Positions 31,977 through 42,224 of a stretch of DNA of 64,000 bases are shown in pieces. The notes below the pieces were generated by a model. That model had not been told where the DNA came from, searched no databases, and worked only from the letters and a program-made list of their open reading frames with translations. Both the position numbers and the translations under genes were made by a program. Numbering within the stretch: position 1 is the first letter of the stretch; each line of letters begins with the position of its first letter. This DNA comes from Candidatus Dadabacteria bacterium (GTDB taxonomy: Bacteria > Desulfobacterota_D > UBA1144 > Nemesobacterales > Nemesobacteraceae), in the NCBI GenBank assembly GCA_022827275.1, contig JAJDTG010000005.1, positions 62,001-126,000 on the forward strand, read 5' to 3'.

Positions 31977-33413
31977 TCAGGCCCTTGCTTTCTTTCTCCC
32001 AAGCACCGCAAAGACAACAAGAGTCAGGAGAAACAAGCTGAATGGGGAAGAACCTTCGGGGCTTAAGGCGCAGCCTCCAGAACTTGTCGTTATCATTATC
32101 TCCCTGAGTTCTTTAAATTGAGAACGGATACTTTCCGGAATCTCTCCGGGGAGATCAAGCTCTGTCACTCTTCCATCATCATCCGTCGTGACTCCCTCGT
32201 GCCAGTCCTCGAAGTCAAAAGGGTCTTCATAGTCTTCAAACCACTCGGGGTTAAGATTAAGCATTTCCGCTATGTCTCTTAACGCCGCTCTCTCAACGGC
32301 CAGTACAAGTTCCTCCGGCACATCTCCCGAAAGATCTTCGTTGTCCCAGAGGGCAAGTTCCTTAAGTTCCGTGTTTTCATTAAGACACAGAAGTTCTTCT
32401 GTCGGCATATCTCCCGAGAGATTGTTATCCGAAAGACGAAGGGATATAACCTCTCCGTCTTCATCGGTTCCTACTCCGAACCACTGATCGAGAGGTTCTT
32501 CCGAGTTCCAGTTTTCATTCACATGCCACGCATCTCCCCCCGTGGCTTCGTAGAACCTCTCAAGGTATTCCCTGTCGCTTTCTCCGCAGCGGGCAGGGGT
32601 GTCAGAATCCGGGGTGGGGTCGGAGGGTCCTGCGGGCGGAGGAGCGCCACCGTCGGGTGAAGGACCACCGCCAGTGGGTGGAACGCTTCCCGTAGGGGGA
32701 GCAGGCGTGTTTGTGGGCGGAGGCTGAGGCGGCACGGGGTCAGTGGTGGTCTGCTCCGAGAACGTCCAGGGGCATTGCGCCGTGACTCTGGTGTTGTCCT
32801 TGAGTCTGAATTCAAATCCCTTGAAACCGGGGTAGGCATTGCGCATCTGGGCAAACGTATTCTCGCGAGATATATAGATGGAGGAGCCAGATGTTCTGAT
32901 TGGGATCGCCGCCAGCCATTGCCCTGAGGTACTGTTGATAATCCAGCGATGCTGTGTTTCGTTCTCCGAAGCCGGGGCGGGCATAAGCACAAGAGCATAC
33001 GTTGGCCCCACGGAGGTGTCGGTGACCTCAGACCCGCATGGCGGGTCGGCGTCGACGCTCAGGGTGTAGGGCGGCGCCTCCGGCGTGCCAGTCGTGGACA
33101 CCCAATTGAATGCGGGCTGCGTATCGATGTTATGCGCGATCACTCCGACCTCATAGATCGTGCCGCCGTCCAAACTCCCTATTTCATAAGTTGTTCGAAG
33201 ACTAAGTTCACCTGTGCTCTGCCATGTGCCCGCCCCCTGCTTCCTCCAACGAACGAAAGTGCGATGCGACGACGCCATGGCACTAGAGGGGTTCGTCCAG
33301 GATACCGTGAGCTTATTGACGCCCGGAGTTGCGACCAGATTGGTCACCGGGTCCGCCTGCTGCGCCTGCGCGACGGCTAACAGGAACAGCGCGCTGAGAA
33401 GCGCGGCCAGCAC
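31977..33413 (-). CDS. Secreted fibronectin-III / LRR-like protein with C-terminal Cys-containing sorting-like tail
   Basis: Signal peptide, FnIII (KLTVSWTNPSS...TTYEIGSLDGGTIYEVGV), Pro-rich linker, NENWNSEEPLDQWFGV..LRLSDNNLSGDMP, C-term TSSGGCALSPEGSSPFSLFLLTLVVFAVLGRKKARA. Confidence 0.8.
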   Translation of the reverse strand: MLAALLSALFLLAVAQAQQADPVTNLVATPGVNKLTVSWTNPSSAMASSHRTFVRWRKQGAGTWQSTGELSLRTTYEIGSLDGGTIYEVGVIAHNIDTQPAFNWVSTTGTPEAPPYTLSVDADPPCGSEVTDTSVGPTYALVLMPAPASENETQHRWIINSTSGQWLAAIPIRTSGSSIYISRENTFAQMRNAYPGFKGFEFRLKDNTRVTAQCPWTFSEQTTTDPVPPQPPPTNTPAPPTGSVPPTGGGPSPDGGAPPPAGPSDPTPDSDTPARCGESDREYLERFYEATGGDAWHVNENWNSEEPLDQWFGVGTDEDGEVISLRLSDNNLSGDMPTEELLCLNENTELKELALWDNEDLSGDVPEELVLAVERAALRDIAEMLNLNPEWFEDYEDPFDFEDWHEGVTTDDDGRVTELDLPGEIPESIRSQFKELREIMITTSSGGCALSPEGSSPFSLFLLTLVVFAVLGRKKARA

Positions 33414-33662
33414 AAGGGAAACGAATGTTCCCTGATTATGTATTACGGAATCAAATCTCTGAGGGGGGAGGCGCTCTTTAAAGCTAAACGGGCGATAAAA
33501 GGCCCGGGAGAAACAAAAGGGAATATTCTCGGCCGGTGCTTTGAGGATAGGGACGGTGGAGAGGACTCTGCTCAGGTTTTTTCGGGATTCCGGTTTCGAA
33601 GGCCTTTTAAATGCGGCACTTGGGGTCTATAATGATTTGCCAAAAACACTGAGGAGAAATCC

Positions 33663-34413
33663 ATGAACAGCAAAAAGACTCAAGATGCTTCCACTGCCAC
33701 TTATGCCATGCGATACAGCGACGATTTTCAGAAACTGCTAAGGCGCCGCAACGCGCAGACCAGCGCCGCGCACCTGCTCCCGCACCTTGAGCCGGGCATG
33801 CGCGTTCTTGATTTCGGGTGCGGTCCCGGAACGATTCGAGATCGCACGGGTCGCTGCGGAGGCCGGCGGACACCGAAACGCGGCATTCAAGACCGCTGAC
33901 GTGGCGGATCTGCCCTTTGATGCTAACTCGTTTGACGTCGCGCACTGCCACGCCGTGCTCATGCATGCCCCGGACACGGTGGCCGTTCTGGCGGAGGTGC
34001 GTCGGGTCCTGAAGCCCGGCGGTATCATCTCAAGCCGGGAGATGTTTGTTGACTCTTCGTTTTTGGAGCCTTCAATGAGAGACGGATGGGAAACGTTTGC
34101 GAAGCTTATCGAGGCCAATGGGGGCCACCCTCAGATCGGCAGGGAGCTCAAGCGGCTGTTTATCGAGGCCGGTTTCCGGGATGTAAGCGCAAGCGTTTCA
34201 TTTGAGCCTTTCTGCACGGACGAAGACATTGAATTTCTTCACGAGTTCATTATCGGCTGGTTTCTCGCTCCGGCTACAGTTTCGGCGGCCACAAAATACG
34301 GGATTGCCACCCGGGAACAGTTCGATGGCTGGCACCGGGAGCTTGATGAGTGGAAGGACACCCCCGGAGCGCTTGCGGCTTTTGCCTGGGGGGAGACAAT
34401 AGGGCGCAAATAG
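33663..34413 (+). pseudogene. SAM-dependent methyltransferase disrupted by internal deletion/frameshift
   Basis: 33663-33899 gives ...MRVLDFGCGPGTI then shifts; EIARVAAEAGGHRNAAFKTADVADLPFDANSFD continues in another frame (ORF 33787-34413). Confidence 0.75.
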
Positions 34414-34616
34414 GGTTGCCTCTGGGGCTTAACCCAAGACCTGACCCCATGTCTTTCTTCCGAGCCCTCCGCGATAAGTTCTCTGTCCTGGGATATTTAT
34501 CGTATAAAAAAACGGTTCTCGGGCCGCATGCACTTGTCAAGGGAGCAATCAGTCTTATTTTTACTAATGTGAAAAAGGTTTTTCCAAGCGGAATTTGCCG
34601 CTTAATGGAGGTTTAG

Positions 34617-36467
34617 ATGACCAGGGAGAAAACTGAAAAACACGAGTTCCAGGCCGAAGTGCGAAGGCTGATGGATATCGTGATCAATTCCCTCTATACG
34701 GACAAGGAGATATTCATCAGGGAGCTGGTCTCAAACGCTTCTGACGCGCTTGAGAAACTGAGGTACATACAGCTTACCGATAAGGAGATATACGACGAGG
34801 CTCTCCCGCTTGAAATCGAGATATCCACCTCAAGCGAGGACAATACGATCACCTTTACCGACTACGGCATCGGAATGAGCAGAAAGGACCTCGTTGAGAA
34901 CCTGGGAACTATAGCCCGCTCGGGCTCAAGGAGCTTTCTTGACGCGATAGAGAAAAGCGGGACCGAAGGGGGGGACCTGATCGGGCAGTTCGGGGTGGGC
35001 TTTTACAGCTCCTTTATGGTTGCCGACTCGGTTGAGGTAACGACCCGAGGCTACAGGAAGAATTCAGAGCACCTCGTCTGGCGAAGCGGCGGGGACGGGG
35101 TGTTCGAGATTACCAAGGGAAAGGGGCACAGAAGGGGCACTAAGGTCGTCGTGTCTCTCAGGGAAGATGCCAGGGAGTACTCAGACCCTGACGTGATAAG
35201 GGACATCCTTAGAAAATACTCCGCGTTTGTTCCCTTCCCCCTTAAGCTGAACGGCGAGCAGATAAACACCACGGAAGCCGTCTGGCTTCGCAGCAGAAGC
35301 GAGATTACGGACCAGGAGTACGGCGGCTTCTACAGGTTCCAGACAAACTCCTTTGACGAACCCAGATACAGGCTTCATTTCTCCTCGGAAGCCCCGATTG
35401 ACATGAACGTGCTTCTGTTCGTCCCGGAGGACAACATGGAGCGCCTGGGATTCGGGAGAATGGACCCCGGAGTGAGCCTTTACTCAAGGCGAGTTCTTAT
35501 AGACGCCTCCCCCAAGAACCTTCTTCCCGAATGGGCGAGGTTCCTTAAGGGCGTGGTCGACAGCGCCGACATCCCCCTTAACATCTCGAGGGAGACCATG
35601 CAGGACAGCTCCCTTGTGAGGAAGCTTAATTCCGCCATCACCAGAAGGTTCATAAGATTCCTTGAGCAGAGCTCGACTGACGACCCGAAAAGTTACGGCG
35701 ATTTCTACGGCAAGTTCGGTTTTTTCATAAAAGAGGGAGTGGCCTCGGATTTTGAGCACAAGGAGCAGCTTCGGGGGCTGCTTCGCTTCGAGTCCTCGCG
35801 CAGGGGGGAAGGGGAACTGGTTTCCTTTGAGGATTACCTCTCGGGGATGCGTGAAGGCCAGGAGGAGATCTATTACCTGTTCGGTTCCGCAAGGGACGCG
35901 CTTGAGAACGGACCCCACATGGAGTTTTTCCGCTCAGAGGACGTCGAGGTTCTTTTCATATACGAGCCGATTGACGAATTCGTGATGTCGACTCTCGGGG
36001 AGTATGAGGAAAAAAAGATTGTTTCCGCCGACAGCGTTGACGTAGGAGTTGCGCACAAGGATGCGGAGAGTTCCCCTGAGGGTCCCTCCGAGGAGGAAAA
36101 ATCGCTTTGCGGCTGGATGAAGGAAGTGCTTGGCGATAGGGTCGGGGACGTGCGCATGAGCCGGAGGCTGGTTGAGAGTCCCGCCGCCGCGTTTAACTCA
36201 GATTCCGCCATGACCCAGGGGATGAAGAGGATTATGAGGAACATAAGCGCGGGCGGTGATTTGCGTTCCGTTGTCCGCCTTGAGATAAACGGCAATCACG
36301 CGCTTATAAAGAACCTTGCTTCCATGAGAGAAAAAGACACGGAATTCGCCGCGATCATAGTTGAGCAGCTCTTTGATAACGCGCTTTTGGCCGCCGGGTA
36401 CATGGAGAATCCCGGAAGCATGGTCGGAAGAATAAACAGGCTGCTTGAGCGGCTGAGTTCCGGGTGA
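34617..36467 (+). CDS. htpG: Molecular chaperone HtpG (Hsp90)
   Basis: 616 aa; IRELVSNASDALEKLR, YGIGMSRKDLVENLGTIARSGSRSFLD, GQFGVGFYSSFMVAD. Confidence 0.97.
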   Translation: MTREKTEKHEFQAEVRRLMDIVINSLYTDKEIFIRELVSNASDALEKLRYIQLTDKEIYDEALPLEIEISTSSEDNTITFTDYGIGMSRKDLVENLGTIARSGSRSFLDAIEKSGTEGGDLIGQFGVGFYSSFMVADSVEVTTRGYRKNSEHLVWRSGGDGVFEITKGKGHRRGTKVVVSLREDAREYSDPDVIRDILRKYSAFVPFPLKLNGEQINTTEAVWLRSRSEITDQEYGGFYRFQTNSFDEPRYRLHFSSEAPIDMNVLLFVPEDNMERLGFGRMDPGVSLYSRRVLIDASPKNLLPEWARFLKGVVDSADIPLNISRETMQDSSLVRKLNSAITRRFIRFLEQSSTDDPKSYGDFYGKFGFFIKEGVASDFEHKEQLRGLLRFESSRRGEGELVSFEDYLSGMREGQEEIYYLFGSARDALENGPHMEFFRSEDVEVLFIYEPIDEFVMSTLGEYEEKKIVSADSVDVGVAHKDAESSPEGPSEEEKSLCGWMKEVLGDRVGDVRMSRRLVESPAAAFNSDSAMTQGMKRIMRNISAGGDLRSVVRLEINGNHALIKNLASMREKDTEFAAIIVEQLFDNALLAAGYMENPGSMVGRINRLLERLSSG

Positions 36468-36476
36468 TGCCCGCAG

Positions 36477-37076
36477 ATGAACTACCTTGCCCATATCCGC
36501 CTTGCCGGGGATGACCCGGAGTGCCTTGTAGGAAATTTCCTGGGCGATTTCGTGAAGGGCCGCCTCACCGAGGACCGCTATTCCCCGGGCATAAGACGCG
36601 GGATAATGATGCACCGCAGGATTGACGCCTGGACGGATTCTCATGAGATAACGAGGGAATGCGCCCGGCTTATAAGTCCGGAGCGCAGGCGCTGGAGCAG
36701 GGTTATTATTGACATCTTCTATGACCACCTGCTTGCCGTTAACTGGGAGAGGTATTCTGATGAGAGCCTAAGGGACTTTCTTGACAGGTCGTACGCTGTA
36801 ATCCTCGGGGCGGCGGATATCTTCCCCGGGGATGCGGCGGCCAGGATAAACACCATCATCAAGGACGGCTGGATAGAGAAGTACCGGAGCATTTCCGGGC
36901 TCAGCGTCGTATTCCAGGGGATGTCGATAAGAGTAAGGAGAGAAAATCCTCTTCCCGGGTCCGAGCGGGAACTCGTGGCGCACTACGACGAGATGAACGA
37001 GCATTTCAACCGGTTTTTCCCGGAAATTCTCGAATACGCGAAACATCTTCGGAAAGCGGACGAGATTCAGTCCTGA
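36477..37076 (+). CDS. Acyl carrier protein phosphodiesterase family (DUF479)
   Basis: MNYLAHIRLAGDDPECLVGNFLGDFVKG, GIMMHRRIDAWTDSH, DIFYDHLLAVNW. Confidence 0.88.
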   Translation: MNYLAHIRLAGDDPECLVGNFLGDFVKGRLTEDRYSPGIRRGIMMHRRIDAWTDSHEITRECARLISPERRRWSRVIIDIFYDHLLAVNWERYSDESLRDFLDRSYAVILGAADIFPGDAAARINTIIKDGWIEKYRSISGLSVVFQGMSIRVRRENPLPGSERELVAHYDEMNEHFNRFFPEILEYAKHLRKADEIQS

Positions 37077-37130
37077 TCGACCTCGAGCTCTTTCGCCGGA
37101 TCCCGCTTCCGTCGAAAGTTATCCGGGAAC

Positions 37131-38000
37131 TCAGATGCCCAGACCGAATCCGGTAGCGAAGGTATAGCCGACGTAGGCCCCCCATTCACTGATCTCAAAA
37201 TCGTAATCAACCTTTGACGTCGAGGTGGTCAGTCCGTCTCCCGAGCTTGAATCGAATTTATATCTGGAGTAGGTAACCCTCAGATCAAGACGGTTCTGTT
37301 CGCTTCCGAATTCTACTCCGGCTCCCACAAGCCAGGGCCACGTGCTAGGTTCCTTGCTGTCCACGCCCGCAATCCGCTGGGTAGTGCCGTCGGGAAGAAC
37401 GACCATGCCGTCATAACCGCCGTCAAACGTGAAGTCCGCCCACTTAACGCCTCCGACCAGGTAAACAGACCCGCCGCTTCCCAGAATGTCTTCCTGGGGC
37501 GAGAACCCCAGCTTCGCGTTAAATCCCGCGCTGTAGTTCTTCTCCAGGTCCCAGTCTCCCGGAAACACGTCGGGAGCCTCCGGCGAAGAAGTGTCGTCAA
37601 CTCCTTTAAGCCTGCCGTCTACTTTTTTGTTCAGGTTAAAAGCGAAGTCAAGTTCGCCTGAAAAATAGGTTTTGCCGGGGAGATTCCATCTATGTCCCAA
37701 GATGGCCTTGATGGAGCCGATTCCACCTTTGCCGTTATCGCTTTCGTGGGTCGACATGAGTTCCATGTCGGGAAAATTGTGAATTACCGCTTTCCTGTAA
37801 TCCACGTCGGCGTATTCTCCTCCGACCGCCGCCCCGATGTAAAAACCGCCCATGCCCTCGGCATTTGCGGTCTGGGGTTGCGACGCGAAGCAGAAGGTTG
37901 CCAGGATTAAAGCCGCGGCAAGCTGCCGCAAACGGGCTCTCGGCTGATTAAAATACCGTGGTGCAGTATGTACGGATGACCGGAAAGTTTCCTTTCCCAT
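37131..38000 (-). CDS. Outer membrane beta-barrel protein
   Basis: Signal peptide, MGGFYIGAAVGGEYAD start, alternating beta-strand pattern, C-term WGAYVGYTF. Confidence 0.72.
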   Translation of the reverse strand: MGKETFRSSVHTAPRYFNQPRARLRQLAAALILATFCFASQPQTANAEGMGGFYIGAAVGGEYADVDYRKAVIHNFPDMELMSTHESDNGKGGIGSIKAILGHRWNLPGKTYFSGELDFAFNLNKKVDGRLKGVDDTSSPEAPDVFPGDWDLEKNYSAGFNAKLGFSPQEDILGSGGSVYLVGGVKWADFTFDGGYDGMVVLPDGTTQRIAGVDSKEPSTWPWLVGAGVEFGSEQNRLDLRVTYSRYKFDSSSGDGLTTSTSKVDYDFEISEWGAYVGYTFATGFGLGI

Positions 38001-38134
38001 TTCGTTCTTAACCTCCTTGTTTGTTTCGCCGTTATCGTTACTGTTCGATTTTGATGGTATTATTCTATCTCAAATAACCCCTGAAGTTCTAGAGATTCCT
38101 ATAACTAAACGCCCGATATAAACCGAGGCAAAGA

Positions 38135-38803
38135 ATGATCGATCTATACACGGCGGCCACGCCGAACGGCAAGAAGGTTTCAATAATGCTTGAAGAACTG
38201 GGAGCCGCCTACAAGGTTCACGCGCTTAACCTCTCTGAGCTTGAACACAAGGAGCCGTGGTTTCTCGAGATAAACCCGAATGGGAAAATACCCGCGATAG
38301 TTGATAATGATGACGGCACGGCGGTTTTTGAGTCAGGAGCCATACTCATATATCTTGCCGACAAGTTCGGAAACTTTCTTCCTCCCCTCGGAGACAGTCG
38401 CAGAACGACGTGTATCCAGTGGCTCATGTTCCAGATGTCGGCTGTAGGGCCCATGCAGGGACAGCTGAACGTCTTTTTAAAGTACGCCCCGGAGAAAATA
38501 CCCTATGCCATAAAGAGATACACCGAGGAGACTAAAAGGCTCTACTCGATACTCGACGAAAGACTTTCAGAGATGGAGTATCTTGCAGGAGAGTATTCGA
38601 TCGCCGACATAGCCACGTGGCCCTGGATAAACGCTTACGATTGGGCGGAACTGGATCTCGGGGCTTTTCCGAATCTTACCAGATGGCATGCCGAAGTTGG
38701 CGAAAGGCCCGCCGTGATAAGAGGAAACGGGATTCCCCCAAGCCCGAAGGAAGAGGAAACGGAAGAAGAGAGGATAAAGAGAATTCAGAAACTGCTTTCC
38801 TAG
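38135..38803 (+). CDS. Glutathione S-transferase (nu-class/YfcG-like)
   Basis: [55 protein letters not shown]. Confidence 0.9.
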   Translation: MIDLYTAATPNGKKVSIMLEELGAAYKVHALNLSELEHKEPWFLEINPNGKIPAIVDNDDGTAVFESGAILIYLADKFGNFLPPLGDSRRTTCIQWLMFQMSAVGPMQGQLNVFLKYAPEKIPYAIKRYTEETKRLYSILDERLSEMEYLAGEYSIADIATWPWINAYDWAELDLGAFPNLTRWHAEVGERPAVIRGNGIPPSPKEEETEEERIKRIQKLLS

Positions 38804-39006
38804 TTTCCAAAAGAAGCACTCCCGATCATCCTTTCCCTAGAATGTGGTCAGAAAACTACAAAATCTGTCATAATTAACTACAGTAAGCACTATTTGGTGA
38901 CTGCAACCTGCTGTTATAGTTGAATTATTCGACCTGTGGTCGAATAAGCATAGTTAATTGCGCTTATTTGACTTTTCCTTCTTTCCCGCTTATTATATTG
39001 ACTGCC

Positions 39007-40482
39007 ATGCTAAGAGTTTCAGAAGAAGAAATACTCCAGCGCTTCCGCACCGACAGTCCTTGGTGGGAGGACCGAAACGATATCCGGTGGAAAGAAGACC
39101 CTAAACGAGTCTATTTTACCCCATTTTTTGAACTGGTGACCGAGAAGAAGATCAATCGTGCGGTCGTCCTGATGGGCCCCCGCAGGGTCGGTAAAACCGT
39201 TATGGTTCACCAGGCGATTGCCGAACTTATAAGGAAAAGAGTTGATCCAAAACAAATTCTATATGTTCCTTTGGACAACCCTCTGTATTCAAGTCTCTCG
39301 CTTGAGAAAATACTCCTTATGTTTGTCGAACTGAATTCTATAGCGCAAGACGAGTCTTGCTACCTTTTTTTCGACGAGATCCAATACCTGAGCGACTGGG
39401 AGCGACATCTGAAATCTCTGGTTGATTCCTACCCCCGGCACCGATTCACAGTTACCGGCTCAGCTGCCGCGGCACTGAAACTGAAAAGCGATGAGTCCGG
39501 TGCAGGAAGATTCACCGACTTCATTCTTCCTCCCCTGACTTTCCATGAATACCTTAAGTTCTCGGGTGCAGAGATAAGGCTTTTCGGCCAAGAAGACCTC
39601 CCTGTCAATTTTCTGAGGGTTTTTGCTGAAAAAACTGAAAAAGTCGAAGAGCTTAACGAAGAATTCGTGAACTACATAAACTTCGGAGGCTATCCCGAAG
39701 CTGTATTCTCAAAGGAGATAAGAGCCAATCCTGATCGTTTCATTAAGAGCGACGTTATAGAGAAGGTGCTTCTGCGCGACCTTCCTAGCTTGTATGGAAT
39801 CCGCGATATACCGGAACTTTACCGGCTGTTCACAACGCTTGTCCATAACACCGGGCAGGAAGTAGACCTTCAGGGCATCTCTAAGGACTCAAACGTGGCC
39901 AAAGCCACGATATCAAGGTACTTGGAATATCTTGAAGCCGCTTTTCTGATAAAACGCGTGAGCCGCATCGACAGGAATGCAAAAAAGTTTAAAAGAGAGC
40001 ACAAGTTCAAAGTCTATCTTACAAATGCTTCGATGTATCCGGCTTTGTTCGGCACTTTGGAAAAAGACGACAGAACTGTCTTGGGAAAGCTTGTGGAGAC
40101 GGCGGTATTCAGCCACTACTTTCACCTTACTGAATACTCAGAAAAACCATATTACGCACGCTGGAAAAATGGAGAAGTTGACCTAATAACTATGGATGCA
40201 ACAGAAGTAACAATGACAGTTGAAATCAAATGGTCCGATAGACCGTTTGAAAACTCATCGGAAATCAAAGGACTGCTTGATTTTGCCGAAGAACATAAAC
40301 TTAGCAGTTTTAACAGTTTGATCTGCTGCACGTTCAGCAAAACCGATATAAAGCGATACAGGAATAAAGATGTTTTGTTTATCCCCACAAGCATCTTCTG
40401 CTTCATGTTAGGGCAGTATCTGAACAGCCGGAAATTCAGAGAAGGTCTGATCAGATCCGTCGTAGTTGGACAAAGCAATTAA
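39007..40482 (+). CDS. ATP-binding protein, AAA_14/DUF4143 family
   Basis: VVLMGPRRVGKTVMVHQAI, CYLFFDEIQYLSDWERHLKSLVDSY, C-terminal DUF4143. Confidence 0.88.
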   Translation: MLRVSEEEILQRFRTDSPWWEDRNDIRWKEDPKRVYFTPFFELVTEKKINRAVVLMGPRRVGKTVMVHQAIAELIRKRVDPKQILYVPLDNPLYSSLSLEKILLMFVELNSIAQDESCYLFFDEIQYLSDWERHLKSLVDSYPRHRFTVTGSAAAALKLKSDESGAGRFTDFILPPLTFHEYLKFSGAEIRLFGQEDLPVNFLRVFAEKTEKVEELNEEFVNYINFGGYPEAVFSKEIRANPDRFIKSDVIEKVLLRDLPSLYGIRDIPELYRLFTTLVHNTGQEVDLQGISKDSNVAKATISRYLEYLEAAFLIKRVSRIDRNAKKFKREHKFKVYLTNASMYPALFGTLEKDDRTVLGKLVETAVFSHYFHLTEYSEKPYYARWKNGEVDLITMDATEVTMTVEIKWSDRPFENSSEIKGLLDFAEEHKLSSFNSLICCTFSKTDIKRYRNKDVLFIPTSIFCFMLGQYLNSRKFREGLIRSVVVGQSN

Positions 40483-40646
40483 TGAAGTCTAAGAACCTGA
40501 ATATGCAAGCAGCATGACTGCAAATAAGAAGACTCTTTTCCCCGAAGCGTTGGCCAGTATGCTAGGCCCACAGCACCCTCTTGCGAGAAGAAAAGTAGTT
40601 TTATCAGCTTTCCTATATAATATCCCAACATTTGGGTTTACTCTTA

Positions 40647-42094
40647 ATGTCCGAGGATAAGAAAAAAACCGGACCGTACTGGTGACAGGGGCAAGCGGTT
40701 ACGTCGGCGGGCGCCTAGTCCCGGCTTTGGAGGAAAGGGGAGAGCGGGTGCGCTGTCTTGCCCGCAATCCCGGGTATCTCGCTGGTCGTTTCTCTCCCGA
40801 TACCCGGATTATCGCCGGCGATGTGCTCGACCCGGATTCTCTTGAGACCGCGTTTGAGGGGGTGGACACGGCTTACTACATGGTCCATTCCATGGGTTCC
40901 GGGGACAACTTCGAGGAACAGGACCGTATCGGGGCCCGTAATTTTGCCCGGGTTGCACGCCAACATGGGGTGCGTCGAATTATTTATCTGGGAGGCTTGG
41001 TCGGAGACGGCGAACTTTCCTCTCATCTGGCAAGCCGCAGGGAAGTAGGGGGTATCCTAGCCTCGGAAGGTCCCCTTGCCTTGGAATTTCGCGCTTCGAT
41101 CATAATCGGCTCGGGATCGCTTTCTTTTGAGTTGCTGCGAAGCCTGGTTGACAGGCTGCCGCTGATGGTCACCCCCAGCTGGGTGAGAACTTTAACCCAG
41201 CCCATAGCCATTGAAGACGTAATAGCCTATCTCATTTGCGGTCTGGATCTGGAACTGCAGGACAGCGCGGTTTTCGAAATCGCCGGTCCCGACCAAGTCA
41301 CCTACGGCGAATTGATGCAGGAGTACGCCCGCCAGATCGGCGTGCGGCGCTTCATGATTCCGGTGCCTGTACTGAGTCCCAATCTCTCGAGTCTCTGGCT
41401 GGGGCTCGTGACTCCCCTTTATGCGCGTGTGGGAAGGAAACTCGTAGACGGCTTACGCAACGAGACCATTGTCCGCGATAAGGCGGCCCTGAACCACTTC
41501 CCGGTACGTCCCCTGGGAGTGCGCCAGGCGATAGACCGGGCTCTTAAGCGGGAGGATATGGAAGTGGCGCAGACTCGCTGGAGCGATGCCGTGTCTTCAA
41601 GCGGCAAACAGCAGTCTTGGGGAGGAAGGCGTTTTGGTTCTCGGCTTATTGACTGCCAGCAGGCCGTTGTCGACGTGGACCCCGCCCGAGCCTTTGCGCC
41701 CGTACGGCGCATCGGCGGGGACCAGGGCTGGTATTTTGCCACCTGGATCTGGTATCTGCGCGGTCTGGTTGATCTGCTTCTGGGCGGAGTAGGCATGCGG
41801 AGGGGCAGGCGGCACCCGACCGACTTGCGCCCGGGCGATCCTCTGGATTTCTGGCGCGTTGAGGCGTATGAAGAGAATCGCCTGCTGAGTCTGAGAGCAG
41901 AGATGAAATTGCCCGGTCAGGCGTGGCTTCAGTTTGAAGTCGAACCCGCCGAAAAGGGCAGTTGGATAACGCAGACGGCCGTTTTCCAGCCTCTGGGCCT
42001 GGGCGGTCTGCTTTACTGGTATGGCCTTTGCCCCGTCCACTGGGTTATTTTCAGGCGGATGCTTAAGGAAATTGCGAAGCGCGTGGCTTATTAA
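40647..42094 (+). CDS. Extended SDR / NAD(P)-binding oxidoreductase with C-terminal DUF2867-like domain; start separated from body by apparent frameshift at A7 tract
   Basis: TVLVTGASGYVGGRLVPALEERGERVRCLARNP; C-term WRVEAYEENRLLSLRAEMKLPGQAWLQFEVEP; ORF track start 40682 is a GTG inside the beta1 strand. Confidence 0.75.
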
Positions 42095-42224
42095 TTCCCT
42101 AAGGTATGCCCTCACCTGCGATGAAACTGAGCGAAAAACTGAAATTCCGCATTGCCGAGCAGAAGTGCGAACTGTCCGTCTTAAATGCGCCCGGGGTCGC
42201 CGGAGCGCTAGAAAATGCAGGGGT

